Below, one piece after another: positions 41,252 to 50,368 of a stretch of 64,000 nt of DNA. Position numbers and translations under genes: made by a program. The stretch's first letter is position 1. Each line of letters starts with the position of its first letter. This DNA is from Candidatus Pantoea floridensis (lineage in GTDB: Bacteria > Pseudomonadota > Gammaproteobacteria > Enterobacterales > Enterobacteriaceae). The notes beneath the pieces are model-generated. The model ran no database searches. It was given only the letters and a program-made list of their open reading frames with translations, and had not been told where the DNA came from. The stretch is taken from assembly GCF_900215435.1 (NCBI RefSeq), contig NZ_OCMY01000001.1, positions 868,001 through 932,000 on the forward strand. Direction: 5' to 3'.

Positions 41252-41560
41252 GGCGCTTGTTTCACTATATGGAACTGAGTTCCTCTATCAAGATCTCGAA
41301 AGTAAAACGCACGGCTTTATGCGTCAAGCGCAAATTTTGAGCCGTGCCGTTGCCACTAAATTTAGGACAGCAGAAAATACGGTGGAAAAAGAAAATTGAA
41401 AGATGTTATCAGGCCAGATAAATAGTTAGCAGGAAAGTATGCAGATTTATTTGAGGATGACAGCGCGTTTGCGGAAATATAAAAAAGCATGTAGTGACAG
41501 GAGGTAATTAATTATGTGCTAGCATCCTTGCCAGCCGACGTTAATCTTTTTCGACGTTAA
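41252..41560. other. intergenic region between iclR-type gene and yaiA
   Basis: 309 bases without a long gene. It holds the IclR operator candidate (41271-41283), an AGGAGG followed by a two-codon frame ATG-TGC-TAG (41514-41522), and short direct repeats CGACGTTAATC (41536-41546, 41552-41562) that reach into the yaiA stop. Confidence 0.6.
41271..41283. promoter_or_regulatory. IclR-type operator candidate
   Basis: GGAACT-G-AGTTCC, perfect 6-bp arms, 20-32 bases upstream of the regulator's ATG. It resembles IclR-family sites (TGGAA..TTCCA class). Confidence 0.6.
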
Positions 41561-41752
41561 TCAATCTTTGCCAGCATCCTCATAGCGCTCTTTCGCATCT
41601 TGCGCTTCGGCTTCCGTTTTGTGTTCGCTAATTAGGGTATCGGGTTTGGGATGGTCGGCGCGTAATTCATACCAGGTGACGGTTTGATCCGCCGAACCCT
41701 TTTCAACCGTGACGATGCGCGCTTCACGCGGATAGGGTGGTTTAGTTGGCAT
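41561..41752 (-). CDS. yaiA: small conserved protein YaiA
   Basis: 63 aa, same length as E. coli Yai[20 protein letters not shown], then [20 protein letters not shown] and a charged end. Function unknown. In E. coli it lies between aroL and aroM; here aroL is still upstream, but three extra genes separate it from aroM. Confidence 0.92.
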   Translation of the reverse strand: MPTKPPYPREARIVTVEKGSADQTVTWYELRADHPKPDTLISEHKTEAEAQDAKERYEDAGKD

Positions 41753-41860
41753 AATTTTCCCTCTTCTATCAGTTGTCCACGGGCAGCAGTGATCCTCTGC
41801 CTACGATTCAGTATAGACAACGGAGGATCGCTGCAAAAAAAGAGAGAGAAATCTGAGGGT

Positions 41861-42385
41861 TTAGCTGGCGCGGGCGAGCGAAAGCGACTGCAGTATTTGT
41901 TCCACCACGCGATCGGGCGATTGCATGGCGTTGACTTCGTGATGCGCCGTTTGACGATAAAGATGCGCACGCTCGCGCAGAATATCGCCCATCTCTTCGG
42001 CAATCGGACGCCCGGTTAAGGTGGGACGCTGCGCCGCTTCCGGCTGATGTTCCAGCCGTTCAGCCAGCACATCCGATGGCGCATTGAGCCAAATCACCTG
42101 GCCGTGTTCGCGCATAAAGCGGCAGTTGAACTCAGCCAATATCATGCCACCGCCGGTGGCGATGACGGTGTTAGGTGCAGTGACGGCGCGCAGCGATTCA
42201 GTTTCACGCGCGCGAAAACTCTCCCAGCCTTCAGACGCTACAATCTCCGCCACGCTACGCTGCGTGCTGAGTTGCAGATGGTGATCGGTATCGTTAAAGG
42301 CATAGCCCAACGCTTGCGACAGCGCCTGGCCAACAGTGGTTTTACCGCAACCGCGTGCGCCGATCAGATAGATGGGTAATGACAT
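41861..42385 (-). CDS. aroL: shikimate kinase II
   Basis: Cytosolic kinase of aromatic amino-acid synthesis, 174 aa as E. coli AroL. P-loop GARGCGKTTVGQALSQAL, shikimate residues in FNDTDHHLQ and ATGGGMILAE, and the lid arginines in RPTLTGRPIAEEM. No clear TyrR box was found in the 285 bases upstream. Confidence 0.97.
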   Translation of the reverse strand: MSLPIYLIGARGCGKTTVGQALSQALGYAFNDTDHHLQLSTQRSVAEIVASEGWESFRARETESLRAVTAPNTVIATGGGMILAEFNCRFMREHGQVIWLNAPSDVLAERLEHQPEAAQRPTLTGRPIAEEMGDILRERAHLYRQTAHHEVNAMQSPDRVVEQILQSLSLARAS

Positions 42386-42670
42386 CCGGGCTCATCCTCC
42401 GCCGTAATGTGCCGCACGGGCAACGTCATCAGGTCAATAATGCGTCGCATAATACCTGGATTTTATTTTATCAGCCACCCGCCAGGCACGATTTACGCAT
42501 ATTTCAGCGCTTGGCTGAGCTACTTCTTTGTTAAATAAAAGAAAAGCAATGCGTGAAACGTGCATCAGGCTAAATGTAAGAGCAGGCAACATTTCCTTAC
42601 CAGGCCGTTGATTTACTTTCTCTGTTCGCACCCTCATATAGTGTGATAAGTCGCAAACGGAGGATTCCCC

Positions 42671-43372
42671 ATGCAAAGCGAAGAACAACAACTCATTGAA
42701 AGTCTGTTCAGCCGTCTGAAACAGGCTGAGACGCAAAGCGGCCCGCGTGATGCGGGTGCCGAGCAATTAATTAAACAGCATTTACAGAACCAGCCGGGCG
42801 CGCCCTATTACATGTCGCAGGCGATTTTGATTCAGGAGGCCGCGCTGAAAAAGCTTAATGCGCAGGTCACCGATCTGGAAAATCGTCTGGCGCAGGCGCA
42901 GCAGCAACAGGCGCCGCAGCAGAGCAGCGGCGGCTTTCTCTCTAGCCTGTTTGGCGGCGGCTCACGCCCGGCAGCATCACAACAGCAGCAACCGGCATGG
43001 GGCAATCCACCGCCGCAGCCTCAGCAACAGTATGCGCCACCGCCGCAGCAGCAATATGGTGCAGCGCCGGCGCGCGGTACCGGTTTCCTGGGCGGCGCAT
43101 TGCAGACGGCGGTGGGCGTGGCCGGAGGCGTGGTCATGGCGGATATGCTGACCAGCATGTTCCACCACTCGCAGCCGGAAGAGATCGTGAACATTATCAA
43201 TGAACCCGCGCTGCCGCAGGTGGATAACAGCCTCGATACCTTTAACGGTAACGACAGCAACAGTGCCTTCCTGAACGATAACTCAGGTTGGGACAACAAC
43301 CTGGCGGATAACAATGATTTTGGCGACTTTGGCAGTGGCGGCGACTTTGATGACGATGACAGCTTCGTCTGA
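42671..43372 (+). CDS. DUF2076 protein
   Basis: 233 aa. The N-terminal helical domain (about 1-75: QLIESLFSRLKQAETQSGPR and YMSQAILIQEAALKKLNAQ) is typical of DUF2076, sometimes described as periplasmic ligand-binding. A low-complexity Gln/Pro/Gly middle follows, then a hydrophobic GFLGGALQTAVGVAGGVVMA segment, and an Asn/Asp-rich acidic tail ending FDDDDSFV. AACGGAGGA precedes the ATG. Convergent with yaiI with no gap. Role unknown. Confidence 0.85.
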   Translation: MQSEEQQLIESLFSRLKQAETQSGPRDAGAEQLIKQHLQNQPGAPYYMSQAILIQEAALKKLNAQVTDLENRLAQAQQQQAPQQSSGGFLSSLFGGGSRPAASQQQQPAWGNPPPQPQQQYAPPPQQQYGAAPARGTGFLGGALQTAVGVAGGVVMADMLTSMFHHSQPEEIVNIINEPALPQVDNSLDTFNGNDSNSAFLNDNSGWDNNLADNNDFGDFGSGGDFDDDDSFV

Positions 43373-43816
43373 TTACCGCTGACGTAGCCACTTATCCAGT
43401 TCGTTAGCAAACAGTTGGCGGTCGCGTTGGCTCAATGTCGATGGGCCGCCACTCTGAATCCCGCTGGCGCGCAGGGTTTCCATAAAATCACGCATGGTCA
43501 AGCGCTGACGAATCGTATCCGCCGAGTAGCGTTCCCCACGCGGATTCAACGCCGCCGCCCCTTTCTCCAGCACTTCCGCCGCCAGCGGAATATCGCCAGT
43601 AATGACCAGCTCACCGGGCTGCACGCGTTTTACAATCTCATTATCAGCCACGTCAAAACCGGCGGCGACCTGTAGCGTCTTCAGCCACGGCGACGGCGGC
43701 ACACGTAACGGCTGGTTGGCGACGAACGTCACGGTAACCTTGGCGCGCTCGGCGGCGCGGTAGAGCACCTCTTTGATGACATTGGGGCAGGCATCAGCAT
43801 CAACCCAAATCGACAT
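43373..43816 (-). CDS. yaiI: UPF0178 (DUF188) protein YaiI
   Basis: 147 aa. [20 protein letters not shown] places acidic residues as in a PIN-like nuclease fold; [19 protein letters not shown] and [16 protein letters not shown] are family marks. Enzyme activity is not established. Beside proC, as in E. coli. Confidence 0.94.
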   Translation of the reverse strand: MSIWVDADACPNVIKEVLYRAAERAKVTVTFVANQPLRVPPSPWLKTLQVAAGFDVADNEIVKRVQPGELVITGDIPLAAEVLEKGAAALNPRGERYSADTIRQRLTMRDFMETLRASGIQSGGPSTLSQRDRQLFANELDKWLRQR

Positions 43817-43964
43817 AGTGAATCCTTTTTCGCGGAGAATGTGGCTGATCTTGCCGTGCTGCTGAAGAATGGCAACTGTTTTTGATAACTGCCAGCCTTG
43901 TTATTCATGGCCGCTAACGTAAGCTTACCCCCACAGAAAAATGAACCACGTGAAGGATAATGCG

Positions 43965-44777
43965 ATGCTGGAGAAAAAAATCGGGTTTGTTGGCTGCGGC
44001 AATATGGCAAAAGCCATCATCAGCGGACTGGTCAATAGTGGAAAAATCGCCCCGGCCAATATCTGGGTGTGTGACCGTAAGCCGGCAACCAACCAGGAGA
44101 TGGCGCAGCAATACGGCGTAACCGCCGCCGCAAGCGTTGAAAGCATGGCGCGTGAAGTCGATATTCTTTTTGGCGCGGTAAAACCCAACGTCATCCTCAA
44201 AGTGCTGAAAGATCTTGCCGGCCAACTTAAAAAAGACGTGCTGGTCGTATCGATTGCCGCAGGCGTGACGCTGGATTCGTTAGCCTCAGTCTTGGGCCAC
44301 GATCGTAAAATCATTCGCGTGATGCCCAATACGCCGTCGCTGGTGAATGAAGGCATGACGTCGGTGACGCCAAACGCGCTGGTTGAACCGCATGAAGTGG
44401 ATGAAGTGGTCAGCATCTTCGAGAGCTTCGGCAAAGCGGCGGTGGTGAACGAATATCTGATTCACGCGGTGGTTGGCGTGAGCGGATCGGCGCCCGCCTA
44501 TGTGTTTATGTTTATTGAAGCGATGGCCGATGCGGCAGTGCTTGGCGGCATGCCGCGGGCGCAGGCGTACCAGTTTGCCGCGCAGGCGGTTAAAGGCTCG
44601 GCGCAGATGGTGCTGGAAACCGGCAAGCATCCGGGCGAGCTGAAAGATATGGTGTGTTCGCCAGGCGGCACCACCATTGAAGCGGTAAAAGTGCTGGAAG
44701 AGAAAGGCTTCCGCGCTGCGGTGATCAACGCGATGCAGGCCTGCATGGCGAAGTCAGAGGCGTTGAGTAAGCAATAA
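43965..44777 (+). CDS. proC: pyrroline-5-carboxylate reductase
   Basis: Last step of proline synthesis. 270 aa. Rossmann motif KIGFVGCGNMAKAIISG, HDRKIIRVMPNTPSLVNEGM, and the substrate segment VVGVSGSAPAYVFMFIEAMA with C-terminal SPGGTTIEAVKVLEEKGFR. The frame opens 24 bases earlier, but ATG 43965 follows GAAGGAT and matches E. coli MEKKIGFIGCGNM. Confidence 0.98.
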   Translation: MLEKKIGFVGCGNMAKAIISGLVNSGKIAPANIWVCDRKPATNQEMAQQYGVTAAASVESMAREVDILFGAVKPNVILKVLKDLAGQLKKDVLVVSIAAGVTLDSLASVLGHDRKIIRVMPNTPSLVNEGMTSVTPNALVEPHEVDEVVSIFESFGKAAVVNEYLIHAVVGVSGSAPAYVFMFIEAMADAAVLGGMPRAQAYQFAAQAVKGSAQMVLETGKHPGELKDMVCSPGGTTIEAVKVLEEKGFRAAVINAMQACMAKSEALSKQ

Positions 44778-44790
44778 TCGGAGCGGCTTG

Positions 44791-44827
44791 CCCCTCACCC
44801 TAACCCTCTCCCGACAGCGGGAGAGGG
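44791..44827. repeat. CCCTCACCCTAACCCTCTCCC element, left copy
   Basis: Starts CCCCTCACCCTAACCCTCTC and ends with the dyad CTCTCCCG/CGGGAGAG. The reverse complement of the right copy (44901-44935) is nearly the same. It belongs to a short intergenic element seen in many proteobacteria. Confidence 0.8.
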
Positions 44828-44900
44828 AACCGATCGAGCATGTTGCAGCATCTATCTTTCCCACAGGCGGGAGAGGAAATAGTTAGCTCGGACGGCCCCC

Positions 44901-44935
44901 TTCTCCCGCTGGCGGGAGAAGGTTGGGATGAGGGG
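44901..44935. repeat. CCCTCACCCTAACCCTCTCCC element, inverted right copy
   Basis: TTCTCCCGCTGGCGGGAGAA followed by GGTTGGGATGAGGGG. It is the inverse of the left copy, so the 145-base region between proC and the reductase can fold as a whole. A third partial unit (CCCACAGGCGGGAGAGG) lies at about 44860-44876. Confidence 0.8.
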
Positions 44936-44947
44936 GCTGCGCGCACT

Positions 44948-46474
44948 TTACCCCTGACTCGCCTCATACAGCGCAATCCCCTGCGCCAGCGTCATTGGCT
45001 GCTGCATCTGCTGCACCAGCGCTGCCGTCAGCGTATACAGCCCGGCAGAACACACCGCCGCAATCATTCCTTCGCGGCAATAGAAGGCGATAAAGCGCTT
45101 ATCCTGCAGCGATCCCAGCAGACGATAATCATCCCACTCTTCCGCATGGCCTAAATATTCATAGCGCGTACCGTAATGTGCGGTCCAGAAGAACGGCACG
45201 CGATCGTACATTATCTGTTTGCCCAGCATATTCAGTGCGGCAATGCGCCCCTGCTGATGTGCCACGCGATAATGCTCAATACGTTGCGGGCCGCGCACCG
45301 AAGGATAGCTGGCAATATCACCGGCCACCCAAATGTTGTCAGCCACACGCAGCTGGCTATCCGTCAGCAAACTGCCATCCTCTTCGAGCGGCAGGTCGTG
45401 AATAAACTGCGTGGCAGGCACCACGCCGGTTCCAAACAGCACCAGGCTGGCCTCCACCGTGTTGCCGCTTTTTAACCGCACCGCCTTTACCTTGCCCTCG
45501 CCCTCCAGCGCCACTGGATCGCCCTCAACAAACTTCACGCCGTTGCTGCGGTGCAGATCGTAAAAGTGGCGGCCAATCTCTTCGCCAAACTGTTTGGCAA
45601 AGGGCAGCGGATGACGCGCAATCACCGTGACATCCACATCACGATTGCGCAGCGATCCCGCCATCTCCATACCAATAAAGCTATTGCCAATGATCACCAG
45701 CTGCTCGGTTTTATCTATCTCTTTCAGCAGTTCATCGGCCTGATTGAGCGAGCGCAACAGATGCACGCCGTCCAGATCTTTGCCTGGAATGTCCAACAGC
45801 TTCGGCACGCCACCGCTGGCAATCAGCAGCTGATCGAATTTAACCTGTTGGCCGCCCTTGAGAATCAAGGTTTGCTCATGTGCTTTGAGTTGTTCTACTT
45901 CTCCCTGAATCCGCTCCACCGCGCCCAGCACATCCTGCTTTAACAGTTTTGGCACATCCTCAATCGCCATTTTTCCCGACGGCACAAATTTGCTCAAAGC
46001 CGTGCGATCGTAAGGCGCCGGTGATTCGCGCTCGATCAAGACGATGTGTCCGTTAAAGCCTTCATCACGCAGCGTCCAAATCGCAGCGCTACCGGCAGCA
46101 CCGGAACCCAGGATCACGCAAACCGGGGATTGACCTTGAGGAGAAGGCGAACTGGCGGGCGACATCGCTTGCGGATTGACCAGCACTTTGCCCTGTTCAA
46201 CGCGCACCGGATAACGCTTCAGATGAGCCAGCGCCAGCGGCTCGCACATCTGACCATCCTGCAGCTGAAACACCGCTTTATGCCACGGGCACACCAGCTT
46301 GTCGCCACATACTGCGGCCTGCTCTAACGGCGCACCCGCATGCGGGCATTTGGCTTGAAACGCTTGTACCCGCTCATCGTCACGAATCAACACCACATCG
46401 GTATCACCCACGGTAAATTTGGTGGGTTTGCGCTGCGCCAGCGACTTGAGTTCCACGACGGTTTGATAGCTCAC
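44948..46474 (-). CDS. Rieske/FAD ferredoxin-reductase-like protein (AIFM3-like)
   Basis: 508 aa. The N-terminal Rieske [2Fe-2S] domain has CPHAGAPLEQ and CPWHKAVF (about 42-66). The FAD domain begins VILGSGAAGSAAIWTL, followed by an NADH-binding VIIGNSFIGMEMAGSLR and VWVAGDIASYP-type end (IWVAGDIASYPSVRG). The GTG start at 46474 follows GGAGG. It probably passes electrons from NAD(P)H to an unknown acceptor; no partner gene adjoins. Convergent with proC. Confidence 0.88.
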   Translation of the reverse strand: MSYQTVVELKSLAQRKPTKFTVGDTDVVLIRDDERVQAFQAKCPHAGAPLEQAAVCGDKLVCPWHKAVFQLQDGQMCEPLALAHLKRYPVRVEQGKVLVNPQAMSPASSPSPQGQSPVCVILGSGAAGSAAIWTLRDEGFNGHIVLIERESPAPYDRTALSKFVPSGKMAIEDVPKLLKQDVLGAVERIQGEVEQLKAHEQTLILKGGQQVKFDQLLIASGGVPKLLDIPGKDLDGVHLLRSLNQADELLKEIDKTEQLVIIGNSFIGMEMAGSLRNRDVDVTVIARHPLPFAKQFGEEIGRHFYDLHRSNGVKFVEGDPVALEGEGKVKAVRLKSGNTVEASLVLFGTGVVPATQFIHDLPLEEDGSLLTDSQLRVADNIWVAGDIASYPSVRGPQRIEHYRVAHQQGRIAALNMLGKQIMYDRVPFFWTAHYGTRYEYLGHAEEWDDYRLLGSLQDKRFIAFYCREGMIAAVCSAGLYTLTAALVQQMQQPMTLAQGIALYEASQG

Positions 46475-46619
46475 GATAGGCCTCCATTCTTCTGGTTTTT
46501 GATGTAGACAACAAATCCCTACAAAGAGTAAGCCTGGCAAAACGTCGTGATTTGTCCGCAACAACAAAGCGCAGCGGTGGATAAGTGGTTGTTTAACTGA
46601 GAAAGATAATCTGCGGCTG

Positions 46620-47786
46620 TTACGTCGCAGCGTCATGACTCCACACCCGCGCGCCCTGTTTTACGCAGCCGCGTAGCGTCACGCTCCCGTCCGCCAACGG
46701 CGCCAGCAGCAGCACATCAGCGGGAGCGCCGCACGCTAAACCTTGCTGCTGTGGCAGATCAAGCTGGCGCGCCGGCCGCAGCGATGCCATCTCAATCGCC
46801 TGCGCCAGCGTGGCGAGCTTGTGGCGCAAGAGAACGTTTACGCCGTCCAATAGCCCGCGCGCTGAGCCCGCCAACAGCTGCGGGGCATCCGCCATGCTGA
46901 GACGTCCGCTGGCGCTAAGCTGCACGCGGCCACCAATAGCGGTGTGGTAGATGCCCGGCGGCTGTCCGGCAAACGAGGTCACATCACTCACCAGCAATGC
47001 CTGCTCCCCTTTCGCGCGCAGAAATACTTTTAGCACCTCTGGCGGCAGATGATCGCCATCGGCAATTAGCGTTGCCGTCAGCGCGTCTTCCGCCAATTGC
47101 TGCCAGATGTAATTCGGATGACGCGGCAGTTGCAGATGCGCACCATTGCCGAGATGCGTAGAAAGCGTGGCGCCGGCTTCCACCGCCGTATGAATCTGTT
47201 CCGACGTTGCCGCAGTATGGCCAATCGCGACGCGCACCTGCTGCGCCACACAATGCCGAATCAACGCCCCGCTTTGTGGCCACTCCGGCGATAGCGTCAG
47301 CATTCGGATACGCCGCTGTGCTGCGCGCTGCCAGCGGTCGAACAGGGCGATATCCGGTGCGCAGATCGCCTCACGCGGATGTGCACCGCGCGGACCATCC
47401 TCCAGGGATAAAAACGGTCCTTCCAGGTGGAAGCCCGGCACCGCGCGCGCCACGTCCGCGTAATGTTCACAGGCGCTGGCAAGACGCTGCATGGCCTGGT
47501 CGATCGCTTCTGGCATGGCGGTAATGACCGTCGGCAAATAGCTGGTCACGCCCTGCTGCCACAGCGCGCGTGTAGCATGCAGCACATCCAGTTCACTGAA
47601 CGGAAAATGGTTGAAATCCACGCCCTGAAAACCGTTAACCTGCAGATCCACCAAACCCGGCGCGAGTATGACATCCTCCTCAACGTCACGCAGGGAACGA
47701 ATCTTGATGATGCAACTGTGCTCAATCTCCAGCTCAATCGGTTGCAGCGTGCGGTAATCACGGCCGCGCAAAATGGAACTAGTCAA
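46620..47786 (-). CDS. N-acetylglucosamine-6-phosphate deacetylase-like protein
   Basis: 388 aa amidohydrolase of the NagA family. Metal residues in APGLVDLQVNGFQGVDFN, HLEGPFLSLEDGPRGAH, VAIGHTAA, THLGNGA and LLVSDVTSF. Overlaps the NagB-like stop by 8 bases, so the two are coupled. Expected to remove acetyl from an N-acetyl amino-sugar phosphate. The substrate may differ from GlcNAc-6-P because the operon has no PTS or kinase. Confidence 0.86.
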   Translation of the reverse strand: MTSSILRGRDYRTLQPIELEIEHSCIIKIRSLRDVEEDVILAPGLVDLQVNGFQGVDFNHFPFSELDVLHATRALWQQGVTSYLPTVITAMPEAIDQAMQRLASACEHYADVARAVPGFHLEGPFLSLEDGPRGAHPREAICAPDIALFDRWQRAAQRRIRMLTLSPEWPQSGALIRHCVAQQVRVAIGHTAATSEQIHTAVEAGATLSTHLGNGAHLQLPRHPNYIWQQLAEDALTATLIADGDHLPPEVLKVFLRAKGEQALLVSDVTSFAGQPPGIYHTAIGGRVQLSASGRLSMADAPQLLAGSARGLLDGVNVLLRHKLATLAQAIEMASLRPARQLDLPQQQGLACGAPADVLLLAPLADGSVTLRGCVKQGARVWSHDAAT

Positions 47787-48552
47787 ACGTCACCTCCGCG
47801 CAGGCTTCGCTATCGGTATACAGCGTGCAGTGCGGATGCTGGCGCAGCCGGGTTGCCGGACAAGCGGTGGAGAGTTCATCATTGAGCGTTGCGTTTACCG
47901 CCGCACGTTTGCTGGCCCCAGGCACCATGCAGAACAGGCGCGCCCCGCTCATCAGGGCCGGAATGGTCAGCGTCACCGCCTGTGTTGGCACCGCGTCCAG
48001 CGTCGCGAAGCAACCATCGTTGACCTGTTGCTGACGGCAGGCGGCATCCAGTTGCACCGCCTTGACGGTGAAAGGATCGTTGAAGTCAGCCACTGGCGGA
48101 TCGTTAAAGGCTAAATGCCCGTTCTCGCCAATGCCGAGGCACACCACGTCAATCGGCGCAGCGTGGAGTTTTTGGCTGTAATCGGCGCAAATTGCCGCCG
48201 GTTCGCCCTCATAAGGGATCAGATGAACCTCACCCGGCCGCACCGCATCAAACAGGTGTTGGCATAGAAACTGACCAAAACGCTGCGGGGCCGCGCGATC
48301 GAGTCCAATGTACTCATCCATGTGGAAGGCGTGAATACGCGACCAGTCGATATCGTTCTCCGCAATCAGCGCAGCGAGAAACTCGTTTTGCGACGGCGCA
48401 GCAGCAAATACCATGCGCACTGCATCTTGTGTGCTCAACAGCTGACGCAAATGCGCCGCAACGTCATGTGCAGCCGCGACTCCCAGCGCAGCGCGGCTGG
48501 CGAAGCGTTTGACCCATAGGCGATCTCTTTTCCCCTGTTGTAATAGCGTCAT
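47779..48552 (-). CDS. glucosamine-6-phosphate deaminase-like protein
   Basis: 257 aa, NagB/6-phosphogluconolactonase fold. HMDEYIGL and GIGENGHLAFNDPP, which hold the active-site Asp and His, are intact. The N-terminal phosphate loop usually written PTGGTP is replaced by AAAPSQNEF, a variant seen in a divergent NagB subgroup. ATG 48552 follows GGAGGG, one base after the symporter stop. May isomerise and deaminate an amino-sugar phosphate other than GlcN-6-P. Confidence 0.83.
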   Translation of the reverse strand: MTLLQQGKRDRLWVKRFASRAALGVAAAHDVAAHLRQLLSTQDAVRMVFAAAPSQNEFLAALIAENDIDWSRIHAFHMDEYIGLDRAAPQRFGQFLCQHLFDAVRPGEVHLIPYEGEPAAICADYSQKLHAAPIDVVCLGIGENGHLAFNDPPVADFNDPFTVKAVQLDAACRQQQVNDGCFATLDAVPTQAVTLTIPALMSGARLFCMVPGASKRAAVNATLNDELSTACPATRLRQHPHCTLYTDSEACAEVTFD

Positions 48553-48553
48553 G

Positions 48554-50077
48554 TTATCCCTCCTGAGAAATATTGGTTTTCTGCGGCCAGCGCTGATCGC
48601 CGGGCACATGCTGATCCTGATTCAGTGCGTTGAGCAACTGGTCCACTTCCGGACGTACCGGTGCGCGGCGCAGCCAGCCCATCACCACGAAAAGCACCAG
48701 CGATGACATCACCGGCGCAGCCACCACGGTGGCGGTGCTGACATCGGCAAAAACGAATTTCACGCAGAAAAAAGTCCCAACGCCGACCGCCCAACTCACC
48801 AGCGCGGCGGCACTGCCGCTGCGACGAAAAGCGGGTAGTAAACCGAGCAGCATCGGAATCGAAATCGGGCCGACCAGGCCGCCAAACCAAACGATCAGCA
48901 GCGACAGTACGCCGCCAAAGTGGCTGGCATTGATGGCAATCACCAGCGTGGTGATAATGAACAGAAAGGCGGTGAGTCGCGCTACCAGCAGCGAGCTGTT
49001 ACCGCGCTGAAAGCGTTTTGGCAGCATGCCCGGTAGAATATCGCGCGTGACGACGGCGGTGATGGCGTTGGCGTCAGAGGAGGTCATCGATAGTGTATGA
49101 GTGAACATCGCCACCAGCACCAACCCCACCAGGCCATTCGGCAACAGCTCCATCGCCATCATCGAATAGGATCGCGACGGGTCGCTCAGACCGGGAAACA
49201 GCAGCGGCGCCGCCCACATTGGCCAGAACAGAATCAGCGGCCAGATGAGATAGAGTGCCGCGGAAAGCAGCGCCGCTTTGCGGGCATCGCGGCCAGCGGG
49301 TGCGGCAATAAATCGTTGAGCCAGGTTCCACGTCCCGCCGTTGTAACTCAGGGTATAAATCACAAAATAGGCGAGGATAAAGCCGAGCGAATACGGTTCC
49401 TGAATAATCTGTGTGTGCGTGGATGGCAGGCGTTGCCAGATGGTGAACAGCTCAGCAAAACCGCCCAGATGCATTGCCACCGCCAGCACCATCACTATGG
49501 CGGCAACAAACTGTACGACAAACTGACCGAAATCGTTGCAGGCATCGGCCCACAACCCGCCCATCACGGTATAAAACAAACTCAGCGCACCCGATACGCA
49601 GATGCCCACCAGCGGATCGAGTCCGGTGAAAACGTTAATGATTACCGCAATTGCCGCCCACTTTGCTCCCACATCAAAGGTTTTCAGCAGCACCCCACTC
49701 CACGCCAATATCATTTGCGTCGGCAGGTTATAGCGCGTGGCGAGATACTCCATCGGTGATTCGATGTTCATATAAATGCGCAGTCGCGCCCAGCGCGGCG
49801 CAAACAGACGCGATCCCAACAGCACGGCAATCGCAATGGGAAAGGCCCACCAAAAGTAGATGGTGATGCCCATGTTGTAAGCCACCGCAGCGTAGGCCAC
49901 GAACACCGCGGCGCTGTAACCCGACATGTGGTGCGATACGCCAGACAGCCACCACGGCATTTTGCCACCCGCAGCAAAGAAATCGCGCGTGCTGCCCACC
50001 TTGCGCATCGCCCACAGGGTTATCGCTACAATCATCAGCGCGTATAGCGCCATCACTGCATAATCAAGCACATTCAT
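48554..50077 (-). CDS. sodium:solute symporter (SSS family)
   Basis: 507 aa inner-membrane carrier, about 13 segments. YALMIVAITLWAMRKVGSTRDFF, GGKMPWWLSGVSHHMSGYSA and YNGGTWNLAQRF are SSS features. The second in-frame ATG (50077) follows GGAG. First gene of the operon with the NagB- and NagA-like genes. Na+-coupled entry means the sugar arrives unphosphorylated, unlike PTS-fed GlcNAc. Confidence 0.87.
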   Translation of the reverse strand: MNVLDYAVMALYALMIVAITLWAMRKVGSTRDFFAAGGKMPWWLSGVSHHMSGYSAAVFVAYAAVAYNMGITIYFWWAFPIAIAVLLGSRLFAPRWARLRIYMNIESPMEYLATRYNLPTQMILAWSGVLLKTFDVGAKWAAIAVIINVFTGLDPLVGICVSGALSLFYTVMGGLWADACNDFGQFVVQFVAAIVMVLAVAMHLGGFAELFTIWQRLPSTHTQIIQEPYSLGFILAYFVIYTLSYNGGTWNLAQRFIAAPAGRDARKAALLSAALYLIWPLILFWPMWAAPLLFPGLSDPSRSYSMMAMELLPNGLVGLVLVAMFTHTLSMTSSDANAITAVVTRDILPGMLPKRFQRGNSSLLVARLTAFLFIITTLVIAINASHFGGVLSLLIVWFGGLVGPISIPMLLGLLPAFRRSGSAAALVSWAVGVGTFFCVKFVFADVSTATVVAAPVMSSLVLFVVMGWLRRAPVRPEVDQLLNALNQDQHVPGDQRWPQKTNISQEG

Positions 50078-50147
50078 AGCAGACTCCACAGGTAAAGGCT
50101 GCCCAACGAACGGTCTGGCTTCGCGGGGATTAAAAAGATTCGAATTA

Positions 50148-50170
50148 ATTAGTCACTAATTAGGACTAAT
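50148..50170. promoter_or_regulatory. operator-like dyad upstream of the amino-sugar operon
   Basis: ATTAGTC-N9-GACTAAT, perfect 7-bp arms, 70-93 bases before the symporter ATG. The ACTAATTAG spacer repeats the half-site motif. The layout suits a GntR- or MarR-type regulator not encoded here. Confidence 0.6.
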
Positions 50171-50280
50171 GCATCCTGCCAGTGTTGTTGGCCTTATTTT
50201 GTGATGTGCATCCTGGTATGAGTTTTTCCTCTGACGTGATAAGAGAAGTTGAATATTTCGATGAGCGCATTATCAAGATA

Positions 50281-50311
50281 AAAAAAGGGTTCATGTTTAC
50301 CATGAACCCTT
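50281..50311 (-). terminator. terminator of psiF
   Basis: 11-bp stem AAGGGTTCATG/CATGAACCCTT, loop TTTAC, then TTTTTTATC on the minus strand. Confidence 0.9.
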
Positions 50312-50368
50312 CTTATCTCTACTTTGCCATTAATTACACGCGACGAGTAGGTTCGCGGGGGAATTAAA

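Noticed and set aside
41514-41522. Two-codon frame ATG-TGC-TAG after an AGGAGG
   Set aside because: The ribosome site is good, but a dipeptide frame has no downstream gene on that strand to regulate; probably chance.
41786-41834. Inverted repeat GCAGTGATCCTC/GAGGATCGCTGC after aroL
   Set aside because: One mismatch and a 25-base loop, no U tract in the aroL direction; too weak to call a terminator or riboswitch.
42386-42670. Possible TyrR box upstream of aroL
   Set aside because: I looked for TGTAAA-N6-TTTACA and found only weak fragments (TGTAAGAGCAGG, ATTTACG) with wrong spacing.
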